A stretch of DNA of 64,000 nucleotides from Sclerotinia nivalis (GCA_029531795.1 JAPEIS010000001.1:3658001-3722000), one strand, 5' to 3'; counted from the first letter of the stretch, positions 22,829-35,087 are shown. Translations and numbers: made by a program. The notes: generated by a model not told the origin, from the letters alone.

Positions 22829-24164
22829 TTACAAAAGCCAATAATGGTCTATGATTTCTTTGATAGAAATACGCTCTTCTGGTTTCCATTTCAATATCTT
22901 TTCCAAAAGATCTTTCATCTGTAAAGCCTCCTTCTCTGATACTCTAACTCCATTCGGTTCCAGTATCATAGCACAATTTCTTTCTGGGTTATCTTCCTCT
23001 TCATCTTCAGCACCAATTTCAACTATCATCTCATCTAATTCAAATTTGTTAGCTCTGACAATTCCATCATCCCAAATCTTTTTTGGTTCTCCATTATCGT
23101 CAAAAAATAAGCTATGATTTTCCCATACAGTCCACCATGGTTCTGGTAATTTCCCGAATGTTTGTACCATTTGCCGTAATACATCATCTTTTGTTCCAAT
23201 CCAATCTCCAAAAAGTTGTCCACCGCTTCTAATCTCAAAAAGGACACATCCGAGGGCCCAGATATCAGAATAGATACTCATCTTTGAATCAAAGATAACC
23301 TCAGGTGCAGCATAGGACATTGTAAAACCGATATTATCTGGATTCGATGGTGGGCTGTTTGAAGGAAACGCACAACCAAAGTCAACAAGTAGAATTTCTT
23401 CGGATAGAAATTGTGAATTGAGAAGAGAACAAGGTTGGACGATATATTTAGGAGCTGATTCTCCTGGTGTCGATCCAGAGATAGTTATAATTTCGTCTTT
23501 TTTTGGTTGATTCAAATGCTTATAGATTTCTTCTTCTGACCAAGTATTAATAGAATCATTGAGTTTAAATAAAATATTTGAAGTAGTGAAATCTATTAAA
23601 TTATTAGAACGCAATTAGTTAAATAAGAACAATCTAAGACCTACCTCCGTGGCAAAAGCCTTGAGAATGAACAAAATCCAAGGCTTGTACTGTTTGTTTT
23701 GCGATTTTGAGAGCAAGTTGTGCTTTTAATCTCCGACTTCCAGCAACAGCACCAGACGAGTAATTCAACGAAGTGATGCTTGGACCTGCAACCTGTAAAA
23801 CGAGACAGATATGCCGTCCATTAGGCCCCTCGATCGTGAAGTTGTCCAGAAGAGAGACAATACGGTCTTGCCCAGGATGGCTTGTAGGTTCCTTCGCTAA
23901 TTTCTGCAGAACCCCCAGCTCTTTGCAATCTTGTTTTATGTTTGCTACTATGATCTTCAAAGCAACATAGCGGTCGGCAAGTTTGTCTTTGGCTAACCAG
24001 ACGGTCGAGAAACCTCCGTACCCAAGCTTGTGGACCACCTTATATCTGCCTTCAATTTCATCTCCTATATGAATGGGGTGAAAGCCCCCAGGGGAATAGT
24101 TCTCGATTTCCTCGACATCATCAAGCGCAGAGGGCCGATATTGACGAATAAAAGCTGTCATCAT
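22829..24164 (-). CDS. SRPK-like serine/threonine protein kinase with HGD catalytic loop
   Basis: Exons 23645-24164 and 22829-23592 (intron GTAGGT..AATAG) give 427 residues. The sequence GDEIEGRYKVVHKLGYGGFSTVWLA carries the Gly loop (48-55), with the ATP-binding Lys at 70. The catalytic loop HGDFTTSN (172-179) crosses the splice junction; it keeps the base Asp174 and Asn179 but has Gly in place of the HRD Arg. DFG is at 244-246 and APE at 269-271. The start IENYSPGGFHPIHIGD is characteristic of SRPK-type kinases, which phosphorylate Ser-Arg proteins. The spacer between lobes is short compared with true SRPKs. Many fungi have expanded families of such divergent SRPK-like kinases, so this may be a rapidly evolving paralogue. 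Confidence 0.88.
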
Positions 24165-25225
24165 ATACTTTAGAGAGCGGAGTGACGGACGTCGTGAGCT
24201 CCGCGATATAGACCGGCGAAGTAATGGGAGTCAGGACAGAACTCGATGCATTCGGCAAAGTATTGTTTGAAGGAAAGCATAAAACTGAGCTGAGAGCCGA
24301 GGGTGATGTTGGGAGGAGCAGGGCGGAGCGGTACGTCAGTAGACGCTCGGTTGACCGAAAGCAAGCCGGAATGTGACAGAATGCCTCTAATTGGATCGTA
24401 TATCGTATGTGGGTCCAGCTTAATAATCACTGCCTATTTGCAAGGTTCAGCCTGAACTGAAACCTCAAAGTCTGGCTCCTTAAGCATTTATTTAAACATT
24501 ACCAATAATTTCAACTCATTGCACCTAGATCTTGTAATTATCTAACACGAACAGCCTTAGTTCCGTCCCCGTCTTGGATCAATGAGACAATCAACTGCAT
24601 CTACCTTCCTAGGAAACATCCTGCATAAATACTTGACGCCCGATGACTTAGCCTGGTGTCCTGTCCTTTGCGCCTGGTTCAGCTCTGCGCCTGGTTCAGC
24701 TCTGCCTCCGTCAAGATTAGAGCTACGTCTAGAGATGGAATAATGGATGATATGAGGTAAGGAATGATTGTATTCATTCTAGAGGATTGATTGATTGTAG
24801 GAACCTTCTCTACTTTCAGAGATATAATTAAAAATGTGATGTTCTATACCTCGGTACCTTTTCGCCCAGCTAACAACATAACAGGGTCAGAATATCCGAC
24901 CTGATGCTAGGTAGATTGGCGCATTGAAGTAAGGAATTTTACGCTACAATCTGCGGGGTTACAGCCCAACATCCATTCTTCCATTCGACAGCCTCAAACG
25001 CATGCAACCACTGTCACAATGAGCAACGAGTAAGCGGCTTCTTTCAAAGCCTCGACGTCGTGGCGATGCGCTGATCTCAGACTCGTGATCTTCATGCGTG
25101 CTACCTAACGTAAAGCTGAGTATTAGAGCAAGCATAAATACCGCTCACCACGTCGATTTGTCCTTGTGTTTAGTAGATCTAATTATTCTCAAATCAATAC
25201 TCCAATCCTCAAACAAATTTCAGCC
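24165..25225. other. Intergenic region
   Basis: No gene supported. At 25019 an ATG in good context (ACAATGAGCAACGA) is followed at once by GTAAGC, a possible micro-exon of the gene modelled from 25226, but I could not connect it. Confidence 0.4.
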
Positions 25226-25684
25226 ATGGTTACTGTCGAGTGGATATGCAGCAAACCCTCGGAAAGAAGATATCCAGGGCTTGCAACTTTCACTGAAGAA
25301 ATTGGCACACAGTCAGCTGATATACTTTCCCGCGAAATTGTCGTAATCCGGTGAGCCCAGAGCCTATAGCCAGAGAAAATCAAAATTCTTGTCGCATTAT
25401 GACTTATAGAGACCATCTAGTCAACACCCTCACAAGACAACGAGATACAATGGCGCCACAGTGCCATATCAGAACCATATAACTGCAAATTGGACTCGCA
25501 GTCAGCATTCAGTGCTCTGTATTGCTCATTGCTCATTGAATGCTAATGTCTGTTATCCAGATCCTCATATTGCAAAGACTGGTTTTCAGGGCCACGTCTT
25601 CATCGACGACGCGAATACAAGAATGTTAACAAAGGAAGAGGTTGAGGAGACTCCTCAAGATAATCCCCAAGTGTGGTCTCTCTA
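25226..25684 (+). CDS. Uncharacterised small multi-exon gene, possibly broken
   Basis: A first coding exon, 25226-25350, reads MVTVEWICSKPSE... and ends in a good donor (CG|GTGAGC). An acceptor TTATAG at 25409 leads to RDHLVNTLTRQRD. A 3' exon ending at 25684 reads PHIAKTGFQGHVFIDDAN and then a Lys/Glu-rich tail. The exons look protein-like and codon use is normal, but I could not join the second and last exons in phase: the frame after the acceptor meets TAA at about 25480. It is either a pseudogene or a gene whose splicing I have misread. Family not recognised. Confidence 0.3.
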
Positions 25685-26021
25685 AGGACTGTAATCTGCT
25701 GGTTTGTGAGGGGAGCAGGGAAAAGAGGGCTCTCTACTATCAAGAGGTCGACATAACAAATTTTGAAGGATTTTGATTCTCCGGAATACGACATTTTTCA
25801 TGCCGAATTAGTTCAAACAATTGAAAATAAACCCATTAGAGCCATACCCAAGTGAATCCACCCAGTAGTTGTTGTGATACTGTCGTCGGCATTCAAAACA
25901 CGAAATACACGCGCAAAATCGCGGAATAACCTACCCTCCCAACGACATATACCCCTCTCAGAGAAGGTATAGGAAGACAAGTACGAGAAAAATCCCTAAA
26001 AGAACCAACACCTCCGTCCAA
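25685..26021. other. Short spacer before Gag relic
   Basis: No coding signal. The 3' half may already be leader sequence of the retroelement relic beginning at 26022. Confidence 0.4.
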
Positions 26022-26244
26022 ATGGACGCCAACATGGTAGGTACCCCCATAGGGGAAGTTGGGAACCCGGCTCTCCCACTGCACCACCAACCGTCTTCCT
26101 ATGCTACACCTCCACCTCCATAGCCCGCTTCCCCTCCACCTTCACCGCGACCTGCGACACCTCCTCCACCTTCAGGATTTTTTCCGGCTCAACAATGGCA
26201 GTGGATACAAGACTTCAATGCTCAGATGAGTGGAGGTCATATAA
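26022..26244 (+). pseudogene. Gag N-terminus relic of an LTR retroelement
   Basis: An ATG at 26022 opens MDANMVGTPIGEVGNPAL, then a Pro-rich stretch (PPPP and PSPRPATPPPP) interrupted by one TAG at a Gln-like position, then SGFFPAQQWQWIQDFNAQM, typical of fungal Gag N-termini. The frame degenerates at the following tandem repeat. No protease or pol domain follows. Assignment rests on composition and the WQWIQDFN motif only. Confidence 0.45.
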
Positions 26245-26460
26245 CATTCGAACGAAGTGAGGCCTGGGGGTTTGGTGGGCACCCCCATAAAAGAAAAGGT
26301 AGGAGCAGACTGGGTAGGAGATCTCATGGCATTCGAACGAAGTGAGGCCTGGGGGTTTGGGGGGTATCCCCATAGAAGAAAATGTAAGAGATCTTATGAC
26401 ATTCGAACGAAGTGAGGTCTGAGGGTTTGGGGGATACCTCAATAGAAATGAATAGATTAG
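26245..26460. repeat. Tandem repeat, three copies of about 70-85 bp
   Basis: Copies start CATTCGAACGAAGTGAGG at 26245, 26330 and 26400. Each continues with a CTGGGGGTTTGG-type G-rich block and a CCCCATA(A/G)AAG(A)A block. The first unit has an extra 15 bp. Confidence 0.88.
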
Positions 26461-26820
26461 AAATAAATAGATTCTATACAAAAGCTACGCTTTTACCCGT
26501 GAAAATATCTATATTTGCGGCCCCTAGTATTGGACACGGGAAATCGTGATGGATGAGAACCCTCGATTTTCTGATGGGGTGAAGTTCGCACTAATGCACG
26601 TGAACGGTATCGTTAGCGCGTGCTGAGGCTGCGTAAAACAGCGACAAAGCCCGTCGAATGCAGAGGCCGAAACACCTCGAACTCGCTTTAATTTATAATA
26701 GATAATAAAGAACTTTTATAGTTCAATTTTATAAATAGTAAATCTTTATTTATTTAAATTATTATATTCTTTATATATACTTTTTCTTTTTATATAATCA
26801 GTTTGATTAATAGTGGATAT

Positions 26821-27242
26821 TGTTACGTCGATAAGATCACGGATCTTATACTAACCGACCGCGTGCGCTAGGATCTAATTCCTTAGAATTAGTATGGGAT
26901 TAAGGTCCTTCTGAGATCACTCTTGCACGCTCGTTGTTATTATTGGGTCACTTCACACAGTCACATGATTGGCTCAATCGAGTTCATTGCCAAGAGCACT
27001 GAGCCAGTACAAAGCCAATATAGATCAATGAACTCAGTATAGAACTCTACTGAGCCAACTGAGCTATAGAATACGAAGATCTATATAGTTAGAATAGATT
27101 CCTTTGATATAAAACTTCGTACTCAAGAACAATTATTAGTTTAAATATTATAGTTACTATATAATATAATTATTTATATCCTTATTTCATTAAACCTCTA
27201 TTTGATTCTTAATAGAAATCATTACGGCCTTTCTATTAGTCC
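26821..27242 (+). mobile_element. LTR family E copy, interrupted by a family A element
   Basis: Starts TGTTACGTCGATAAGATC and keeps the ACCGACCGCGTGCGC block shared with the inverted copy at 11600-11671. It runs to CTTTCTATTAGTCC, where the family A element begins. The last part of family E (TTGATCAC...GTAACA) is absent downstream, so the locus is also deleted. Confidence 0.7.
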
Positions 27243-27740
27243 TGTCACGGGTTCGTAACCCGTTCTTAGCTAGTCTGCATGGATGCCTAAGGCATCCATC
27301 CCCTATATAATCGGCACTCTTCCTAGTACCTTCTTTTTCCTTTATAGAATATCATTCTATTATAAAGTATTCTATTATTGTAATAGTATATTCTATTTTT
27401 TATAAAGATTCTATTGTTGAATGAGAAAGGCAGTCCAATTTTGTTATAAACAATCAAATTTATAAAATACTTGGAAATTTCGATCAATAATATATCGATA
27501 AACAATAAACAATATATCGATTCGATTCAAAACCCAGACCCAGATCCAAACCCAGACCCAGATCCAAACCCAGACCCAGATCCAGACTCAGATTCAGATT
27601 TAGATTTCGATTTGATTAGTATTATGTTGTTATATAATCGAAATCAAAGATCTTATAATTACACTCTAGTTTTTAAGATTGTTCTAATTAATTTATCATT
27701 ATTGTTGAAAGGGCAATCAAGTATATATTATTGTGTATAG
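27243..27740 (+). mobile_element. Family A LTR with start of Gag-like frame
   Basis: LTR 27243-27385 begins TGTCACGGGTTCGTAACC. The internal part from 27471 contains an open frame whose N-terminus is Ile/Asn-rich and then a DPDPNPDP repeat (about 27525-27600), from CCAGACCCAGATCC-type units, ending in an Asp/Ser run. The same array is present at 14376-14440 and, inverted, at 62755-62815. Nothing of pol follows: the copy is truncated before 27812. Confidence 0.6.
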
Positions 27741-27811
27741 TTAATATTCTATAGTTAGGCTATTAGATATATTGTATGTGTGTATATGTGTGTGATATTT
27801 TTCGTCCGAGG

Positions 27812-28024
27812 TGTCACGGGGTCCCCGTATATGGTATACGGAGACCGCTCGGGTTCCGACCCATAGGAGTCGGACCTCGGATAAGTGTAGGCTAGCCCCG
27901 GTCGGGGCTAGCGCTACACATAAATGTATTTAAGGAACCGTTCCTTCTATAGAAACGTAGCTCTTCGAGCTACGTCTTATCAATAAAAGTGATTTCTGTT
28001 ATCCTGTCTGCTGCCTCCGTGATA
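27812..28024 (+). mobile_element. Solo LTR, family B, with CGAGG target duplication
   Basis: A 213-bp unit from TGTCACGGGGTCCCCG to GCCTCCGTGATA is flanked by CGAGG on both sides (27807-27811, 28025-28029). It contains a perfect hairpin GCTAGCCCC/GGGGCTAGC around 27891-27912 and a short AATAAA-like signal near its 3' end. Little RIP damage, so it is a recent insertion. Confidence 0.9.
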
Positions 28025-28029
28025 CGAGG

Positions 28030-29855
28030 CTCTGTACGAAGTACAGGCCTCAAATTCCCAATTGGGACAAAGGACGCCAGGGGAGAAAGGCCTTTGGGTT
28101 TCTAATTAGTTAATCTAAGTTTATTAGTATTATATATGCTAAATGTTTCAACAGGGTTTATATGATTGCCGTTGTATATGGAGTTAATCTCTTGGGTAGA
28201 TATTTCAGTTGTTTTTTATAATATAATTAGATCTCTCGATTCCTAATCTTTTCTTCTTTGTTATCGCAATCGAATTTTTTAGTATGTTTTGTTAATATAA
28301 AGTTTTTTTTTTTTTTTTTTTTTTAAATTTATACAAATTCAATCTTTCCAAACCAAAACCCAATGTTTTATATAAAGAGAACTCAAAAATAAAATAAAAA
28401 TAAAAATCAAAGCAATCCTTCAATCTATAAGTTGTATAGGGAATCGAGGATATATATTCTGATAGAACCTTGTAGATTTGAATTAAACTACTAATTTCGT
28501 TATTCCTTTTATGTTTTTCAAAAGATAGAGGATAGTTTTAGATAGCGGCAATTTCGAAAGGGTTTTTTGAGCGTTTTCAATTTTACAAAAGTAAAAATGA
28601 AAAAGAGATTTTCTTTTTCTATATAAGTATAAAATATAGGGATCTTTATGATTGAATCGATTATAATACATTACGAAATCGCTATATTGAGATCTAGCTG
28701 TTAAGATATATTTTAATATCGTTTGTTCAAAAGAAAATATGATTAATTGATTGTTATAAATTATAAAAAGATCATTGTAGTTTAATAATATTATGATTGT
28801 TTATAATCTTGATTTTGCTAATTTAATATTTGATTTAATAATTCTTTTCAAAGAGACGAGAATATAGATAGGATTAAATAGAGATAAAAATGCTATTCTT
28901 TCTTTAGCTATTTTATTCATTGCTTTGTTTCTAGGGATATCTAGATGTTTAGGAATTTATCGAATTCGAATTGAACTAGGGCGGGTATGTGGCAAGTGAG
29001 GTCTGAAAGGCTAAGCTGTAGTTAATTTGTGAAATTCTTCGAATATAGATTGCGAGAATCTAATTGAATGAAAGTTTAAACGTATAGCAATCTTTAGATT
29101 ATTCAAGAAAACCTAAAGATTCTATACACAAATTAGTAGTTCCGCAGATAGCGAATTTATACCACGATAACTCTGTTTTGCTTTCTTAAAGTGATCGAAT
29201 TGTTGAAACTTATAATGCCAATCAACAACCCTAAAAAGAAGGTTCAAAAAGTAGTTTTTTCGAAGAGAGAATAAAGTATAAGTCTGCAAATAAAGAGATA
29301 CTGGTGATATATTAGATATCTATAGATCCCTACGTAGATCACCAGTAAATACGACGGAAATAGATACAAAATGATAAATTGAAGTTGCGCATTTTTTATT
29401 AAACTAGATTGAATTGGAATGGTTATATAGACCCTTTTGGAGTCACGTTACCTGCCTCCTTTTTGGTACGGTATCTTTACAGAATGTAGACATCTACTCT
29501 GTATTCCTTCTCTTGTATTGTACTCGGAATACAATCACTTTGTACCAGAATTTCTTTTACTTCATCATCTGACTTTCTATTATTCAATCTCTACAAAACA
29601 ATGTAACTTTTTATTATATTTTCTTTATTTTGTATAATATCAAAAGGCTAATTGCTTTACAATACATTTTTTTTATAATAGTAAATTCTTATAATTTTTC
29701 TTTTACATTATCTCTATTGTTTATTCAGGATCGTATTTGTGATTTTATAATAAGTTTATCTTTTCGGGTTTATTAATCTATATGATTTTCAATAATCAGA
29801 AAGTTGTTAATATATAAACCCTCGAAATATTCTTTGGAAACTTCAAAAGTTGTTA
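28030..29855. mobile_element. AT-rich degenerate repeat DNA
   Basis: No intact gene. A T24 tract lies near 28302-28325. The segment 29440-29600 has an LTR-like look (TGTAGACATC, GTACTCGGAATACAATC) but I could not find a partner. Probably decayed transposon. Confidence 0.45.
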
Positions 29856-29860
29856 TATTA

Positions 29861-30023
29861 TATCACGGTGAGGGAAAAGGTATGTGTAGGTTTGATCTAT
29901 TGTTGTACTACGAGGAGGAGAAGAAGGTCAAGGAGGTGATCTGACTATATAGAAGTGAGTGTATGTATGTATGTCTAAGGTATATATGATTATATATAGA
30001 TGAAGGGAGATAAATCTGTAATA
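29861..30023 (-). repeat. 3' LTR of the chromovirus
   Basis: Pairs with 36446-36607. This copy is the more heavily mutated: where the other LTR has CACACATGATCACGTGCAG this has TATATATGATTATATATAG, i.e. CA-to-TA changes on both strands. Confidence 0.93.
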
Positions 30024-30359
30024 GTATTCCCTTCTCAAGAAACCTATTTGACCCTAAATGGGTATTAAAAAATAAAGAAAAATAAAGAAAAAATACAGAT
30101 TTCTTTTCTCAATTAAATTCCTGAACAAAAATGTGTGATATTTTTCAATGATGTTATATCTTTTATTGTTATAATATGTAATATATCTTTAAGCGAAACG
30201 AATAATCTTGGTGTGAATGGATCTTTGTAGAGTGGGTGTAGCAATTGCGCTGTGTGATTCCGATTGCAAATTCTGTGGTTCCGGTTGTAATATAGTAGTG
30301 TTGGGGTGCTTTAGGATCCAAGCTGGCGGTTTTGGTTTTTCTGGATGAAGGCGATGATA

Positions 30360-31500
30360 TTCGATAAAAACCTTTTTGTTATCCTTTAAGTCATTAGCTG
30401 GTTGCCAAGTTGGTGTGTAGTGTTTTCATTTGATTAAATAATGATAGTTATTTTTATTGTGATTATTTAGAACTTCTTTAAATATTCATTTCTGAATAGG
30501 TTCATTTTCATCGTCATCCTACTCCAAAATTCTGTTCTGTGTAGTTAGGGATTCTGACTTGTTAATTGTTGTTTGAGTCGGGAAGTAAGGATTAGTATGA
30601 GTTGGAAGTAAAAGAGAATGATGGAAAATAGGGAAGATTTTAATGTTCTTAGGCAATTGAACAAGACAAGTATGAGGATAAATTTTGATAATTTTGTAAG
30701 GGCCGATCCATTTATCATTCAGCTTTTTTGCTTTGTGTGAAGTCTTCATATTCTTGGTATTGACAAAGACTTTCTAGTCAGTTGTGTAGCGAGGTGAGTT
30801 AGAGTGGTGGTGGTTAGTATAGTCTTTATAAGTAACAATTGTTTGTTGTGTAAGAGTACGAAGTTGCTCCAAGATATGTTTTATACGATCTGTGGTCCTA
30901 TTATCTTTAAAGAATTTTCGTTTTTGTGTTAGAGTTATATCTGGTGGGTAAGGTTTACTAGGCTCAATGTTTAGGTATGGATTAAAGTTGTAATTAGCGA
31001 AGAAAGGTGAGCAATTAGTTGTTTTAGAGATCAAATTATTGGATGCAAATTTAACTAAGGGTAATTAATTCAATTAATCGTCTTGATGATAGTTAACAAA
31101 AGTTTGTAAATATTGTTTCAAAACTAAGTTAATATGTTTAGTTTGATTATCTGTTTGAGGATGAAAAGCTGAAAAATGTTTTAAGGTAACTCCCAATCGC
31201 TTTGAGAGTTGTGATCAGAAACCTGATACGAATTGTATTCCTCGATCGGAAATAATATTGTTCGGAAGTTTATGAAGTGTATAGATGTGGCTAATAAAAG
31301 TATCGATTAGCTTTTCTGTTGTTAGTGTGTATGTATTGATGAAATGTTTCATTTTGGTTAGTTTGCAGATTATTATCAAGATATGTTTATAGGTAGAATT
31401 ATAACGAGTGCAATTCGGGAGTGGTGTAATATAATCGATTGAGATATTAGATTATGTACAAAAAAGGACAAACAGCGGTTTCAAAAATCCGGGAGGTGTC
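30360..31500 (-). pseudogene. Chromovirus integrase C-terminal half and chromodomain
   Basis: From right to left the minus strand shows an integrase core with ISDRGIQFVSG and SAFHPQTDNQT, then the segment 30774-31034, then a GPF/Y-type module (30519-30749; KLNDKWIGPYKIIK). Last comes a chromodomain at about 30395-30540, readable as HYLIK-stop-KHYTPTWQP, in which the stop replaces the first conserved Trp. Stops in this stretch are TGA or TAG at Trp-like positions, as RIP produces. Confidence 0.85.
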
Positions 31501-31989
31501 GATTTGGACGATTTGGTATGAGTACAAAGTTCGTAGGTTTTTATGTAGAACACGATCTCTAAATGTATGTTAGGTTATCAGTATGTATGAGAGACAAGAT
31601 CGATCGTTTTAGTTCGACCAGGATGGTCGGCAGGATTAGAAGAATAAGTTCGATAGATAATTTGAAGTTTGAGTTTATCGTTTGGTGGAACTCAAATCTT
31701 ATTCCGGTAGTAAATTCTATTATTTTGGACCGAATAATCTTGTATAGCGATCCGGAGGGTTTTACGATGTTCTTTTGGTTATTTAGTTATCGATGGATCG
31801 TTAAGAGTAGAGATAAGTTGATTTGCAATGTCGGATCTAGTATACGTTGTATCGATTAAGGTATTAATTGGTTGATTGTGGAGTGGTATTATTGTTTCCA
31901 CTAATGCTAAATTGATATACTCAATCAAATTCTTATAAAGGTCGTTGTCAAAATGGTTTTGAGGGAGGATAATGTATTTTCGATTCTTT

Positions 31990-33620
31990 AGACGTTTATC
32001 GTTTGGATTAGAGCGATACGGTCGATCTTCGTGTTTTCTACTTAGTGTGTCTGATCGAATAGCTTTGTTTCTTGGTCGATAGACTATACGGAAATTATAT
32101 TGAGACAGAAATTCAGATTATCGCATTTGCTGTTGATTGAGAGCTTTTGTAGTCATAAAATATTCGAGGTTTTTGTAATCAATGAGAATCTCGAATTCCT
32201 TTTATAAACCTTGAAACTCTGGATGTTATTCTTCTATTGCCTTGATAATAGCGAGTAGTTTTTTGTCGTAAATCTCATAATTGCATTCCGTTGCTGTATG
32301 TTTAGATGAAAAGTAAACGATTGGATATAAAACGTTATCATTATTGTATTGCAAAAGAACTTTTTTTGAAGCCTAATCGGAAATGTTGGTTTCCAAAACA
32401 GTTTTCCGTCTGTAATCAAAGTATGCCAAAACCGGCATCATTGTGAAAGCTTTTTTTAAGGCGTCAAAAACTTTTGTATGATTTGCGGTCCAATCCTATG
32501 TAATATTCTTCCGTAAGAGATCGTTAAGAGAGCAACAAATCTTTGAAAAATCTTTTATAAAACATCGATAGAAATTAACGAAATCGAGAAATCGTTGTAA
32601 ATCCTTTATATATAAAAGCAATTCCCAAGATATAATAGTTGTAACCTTTTCTTGATCCATTTCGATGTCTTCGGTTATAATGATAAGATCCAAATACTTT
32701 GTTTTTGTAGTTTCGAACTCGCATTTATTAATATCAATCTGTAATCCAGCATCCATTAACTTTTGAACTATTTAGCGGACATACTCTTTATGTTTTACAG
32801 GATTATCGAAGTAGATTAGGATGTTATCGAGATATACAATACAATACTTGTCCAACTCATCGAAAAACATATGATTGATATAATGTTGAAACGATACAGG
32901 CGTATTGCAGAGACCGAAAAGCATAACCAGAGATTCAAAAAGATCAAAACGAATAATGAATATAGTTTTCTATTTATCCCCTTCAACGATTTGTAATTTG
33001 TTGAACACTGCAATGATATCAAGCTTGATATAAATTTTTACATTGCAAAAAGCATCCAGCATTTCACAAACGATGGGTAATGGATAACGATTCTTTATAG
33101 TAACGTTATTTAATCCTCGATAATCTTGACAAATGCGGACCCCCCCTCCCGGCTTGACAGTTAATAACAAAGGAGAGGTGTATTGCAATCTCGATTCCCG
33201 AATGAACCCCTTAAAGAGATTATCATCAAGTCATTTACGCACCACTACCAACTCCATTAACAATAAAAGACGGTTTTTGAAATAAGGTAATTCTTTACCA
33301 GGTATCAATTCAATTTTGTAATCCCAAATTCGATGAGACGGTAACTTATCTGCATAACGTGAAAGGAAGGTAAAAAGTTTATCTTGTAACCATATAAAAA
33401 ACCTTTGTCGTATTTGATCGTTACTAAGGGGAAGTTTGCCGGTTAAAAATTTGTCGACATCAACTTCAGAGACTTTTTGCAAATGAAGCGGCTTGTAACA
33501 ATCGTATATAAAATCATAAAGTTGCAATAGAATTCTAGAAAGTATCTTTGTTATATTGCCTTGCCCTTGTAAAATCGATTGAAAATCCCCTTCTATAAGT
33601 ATCAAGGACAATGTAGCCTA
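31990..33620 (-). pseudogene. Chromovirus reverse transcriptase and RNase H, disabled
   Basis: RT fingers and palm are readable at 32970-33188 (GGGVRICQDYRGLN, NRYPLP). The catalytic box at 32823-32837 reads YLDN where an active enzyme has YxDD, so the second metal-binding Asp codon has gone GAT to AAT. The connection and RNase H region follow to about 31990 with several in-frame stops and [18 protein letters not shown] as the clearest RNase H segment. Non-functional. Confidence 0.88.
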
Positions 33621-34379
33621 TCATAGATAATCTTGTTCAACAATTTTCTGTACGGTATTCAATTCATTTTATATCAATCGGATAGCCCGAACATTATCTT
33701 GTTGACAAAACGAAACAAAGTTAGAAGCTTGCAACCAACGAATATCATCCATATTTGGACTTGTATCTTTGTAAATAGGTATAAGGAATTCCTCAACAGA
33801 AAACGAGGGCAAACGATTTTTTGGATTATAAATAGATCGACATCAATCTGCAATCTTTAAAATCGATTTTGGATACAAACAATTGAGAATCATCTATACT
33901 TGATTATTTAGTTCTCCGTAGTGTTTTGTTCGATAATGATTTATACCAGGTGTCAGACCTTGCTGAAATTCGAGGTCAATAGAAGAATCGTCAGATTGTG
34001 ATATATAATCTTCATCTGGTATCTCTTCAATAGAAGGTTTTTTATAAGAAGTTCTTTTAAAAATAGAAAGCATTTGAATAAATGAATAATCAATATCGTC
34101 CTTTGGATAATCCTCGATATATGGAAAGCGGTATTTATAAACTGTGTATTTAGCTTTTATATTAGGATTGGTAAAGAATTTATTTAAAGGTTCGATAATA
34201 TCAACGATCTATTGTAAAGTAACTTTTGTTAGATCCTTTTGTTCCTTGATCGAAGATAGGATTGTTGGTGCGGTAACTGGCTTTGAATCATGATGTACCA
34301 AGCAATTGGAAGTGCAATAGTTTGAAGAGAATGTTAAACTCATTTTTGTTTAGTTGATAGTAGGATTGTGGTATTGTAA

Positions 34380-34724
34380 CTATAATAAACCAAAGATTAA
34401 TAGCATCTTTGATGAAAGCTGGGTGATATAAAAGGACCAATATTCATGGTAATCCCCCATAGCGATTTCCATCACAAAATATTCTGTAATTCTATCGGTG
34501 ACCTTTCCATCGGTAAATCGGAGTTCGCGAAGGTGAAGTAAGAATTGTATTTCAATATTGTATTTGGAAGCAAAAGAACGATCAGTAAAGGCTTCTCTAA
34601 AGCATCTACTATCAATGAGATTTGTAACAGTAAAAGGATTTTCATATGTAGGGAATATAATAGTTTTAACAAGTAGGGATTTGCTATTTATAGAATTGAA
34701 TTGCAATAGCTTATATTTATCCAT
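34380..34724 (-). pseudogene. Chromovirus aspartic protease, active site altered
   Basis: The frame reads VTNLIDSRCF where retroelement proteases have a D-S/T-G triad, so the catalytic Gly has become Arg (GGA to AGA fits a G-to-A change). It lies between the Gag and RT parts as expected. Confidence 0.75.
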
Positions 34725-35087
34725 TCCTCGATTTACTATCTTGCCCTTAGTATTCCTTTACGAGCGATTTTTCGTAGAGATTAATCTTTTCTTTGTTCGG
34801 GATTTTCCTTGACTGAACTAAATATAAAGATAACCTTCTTTGGCTTGATATAGCCTTACCATTGTATCTGATTCAGATACTATTGGCTTTGTACCCAATT
34901 ATCAGTATATCCTCTTCGAAATCCATTGCGATTATTATTAAACCTATTGGTATTTCAAAAAGCCGAAACGGTAGTATGTTGATCGAAGGCCGGATTAGTT
35001 GAGGTAGCGGTATTGCGATTGGAAAAGGTATTAATAGAAGCTTATTTGCCAAAAAGAAGATTACCATTGACATTATAAATAGTATAA

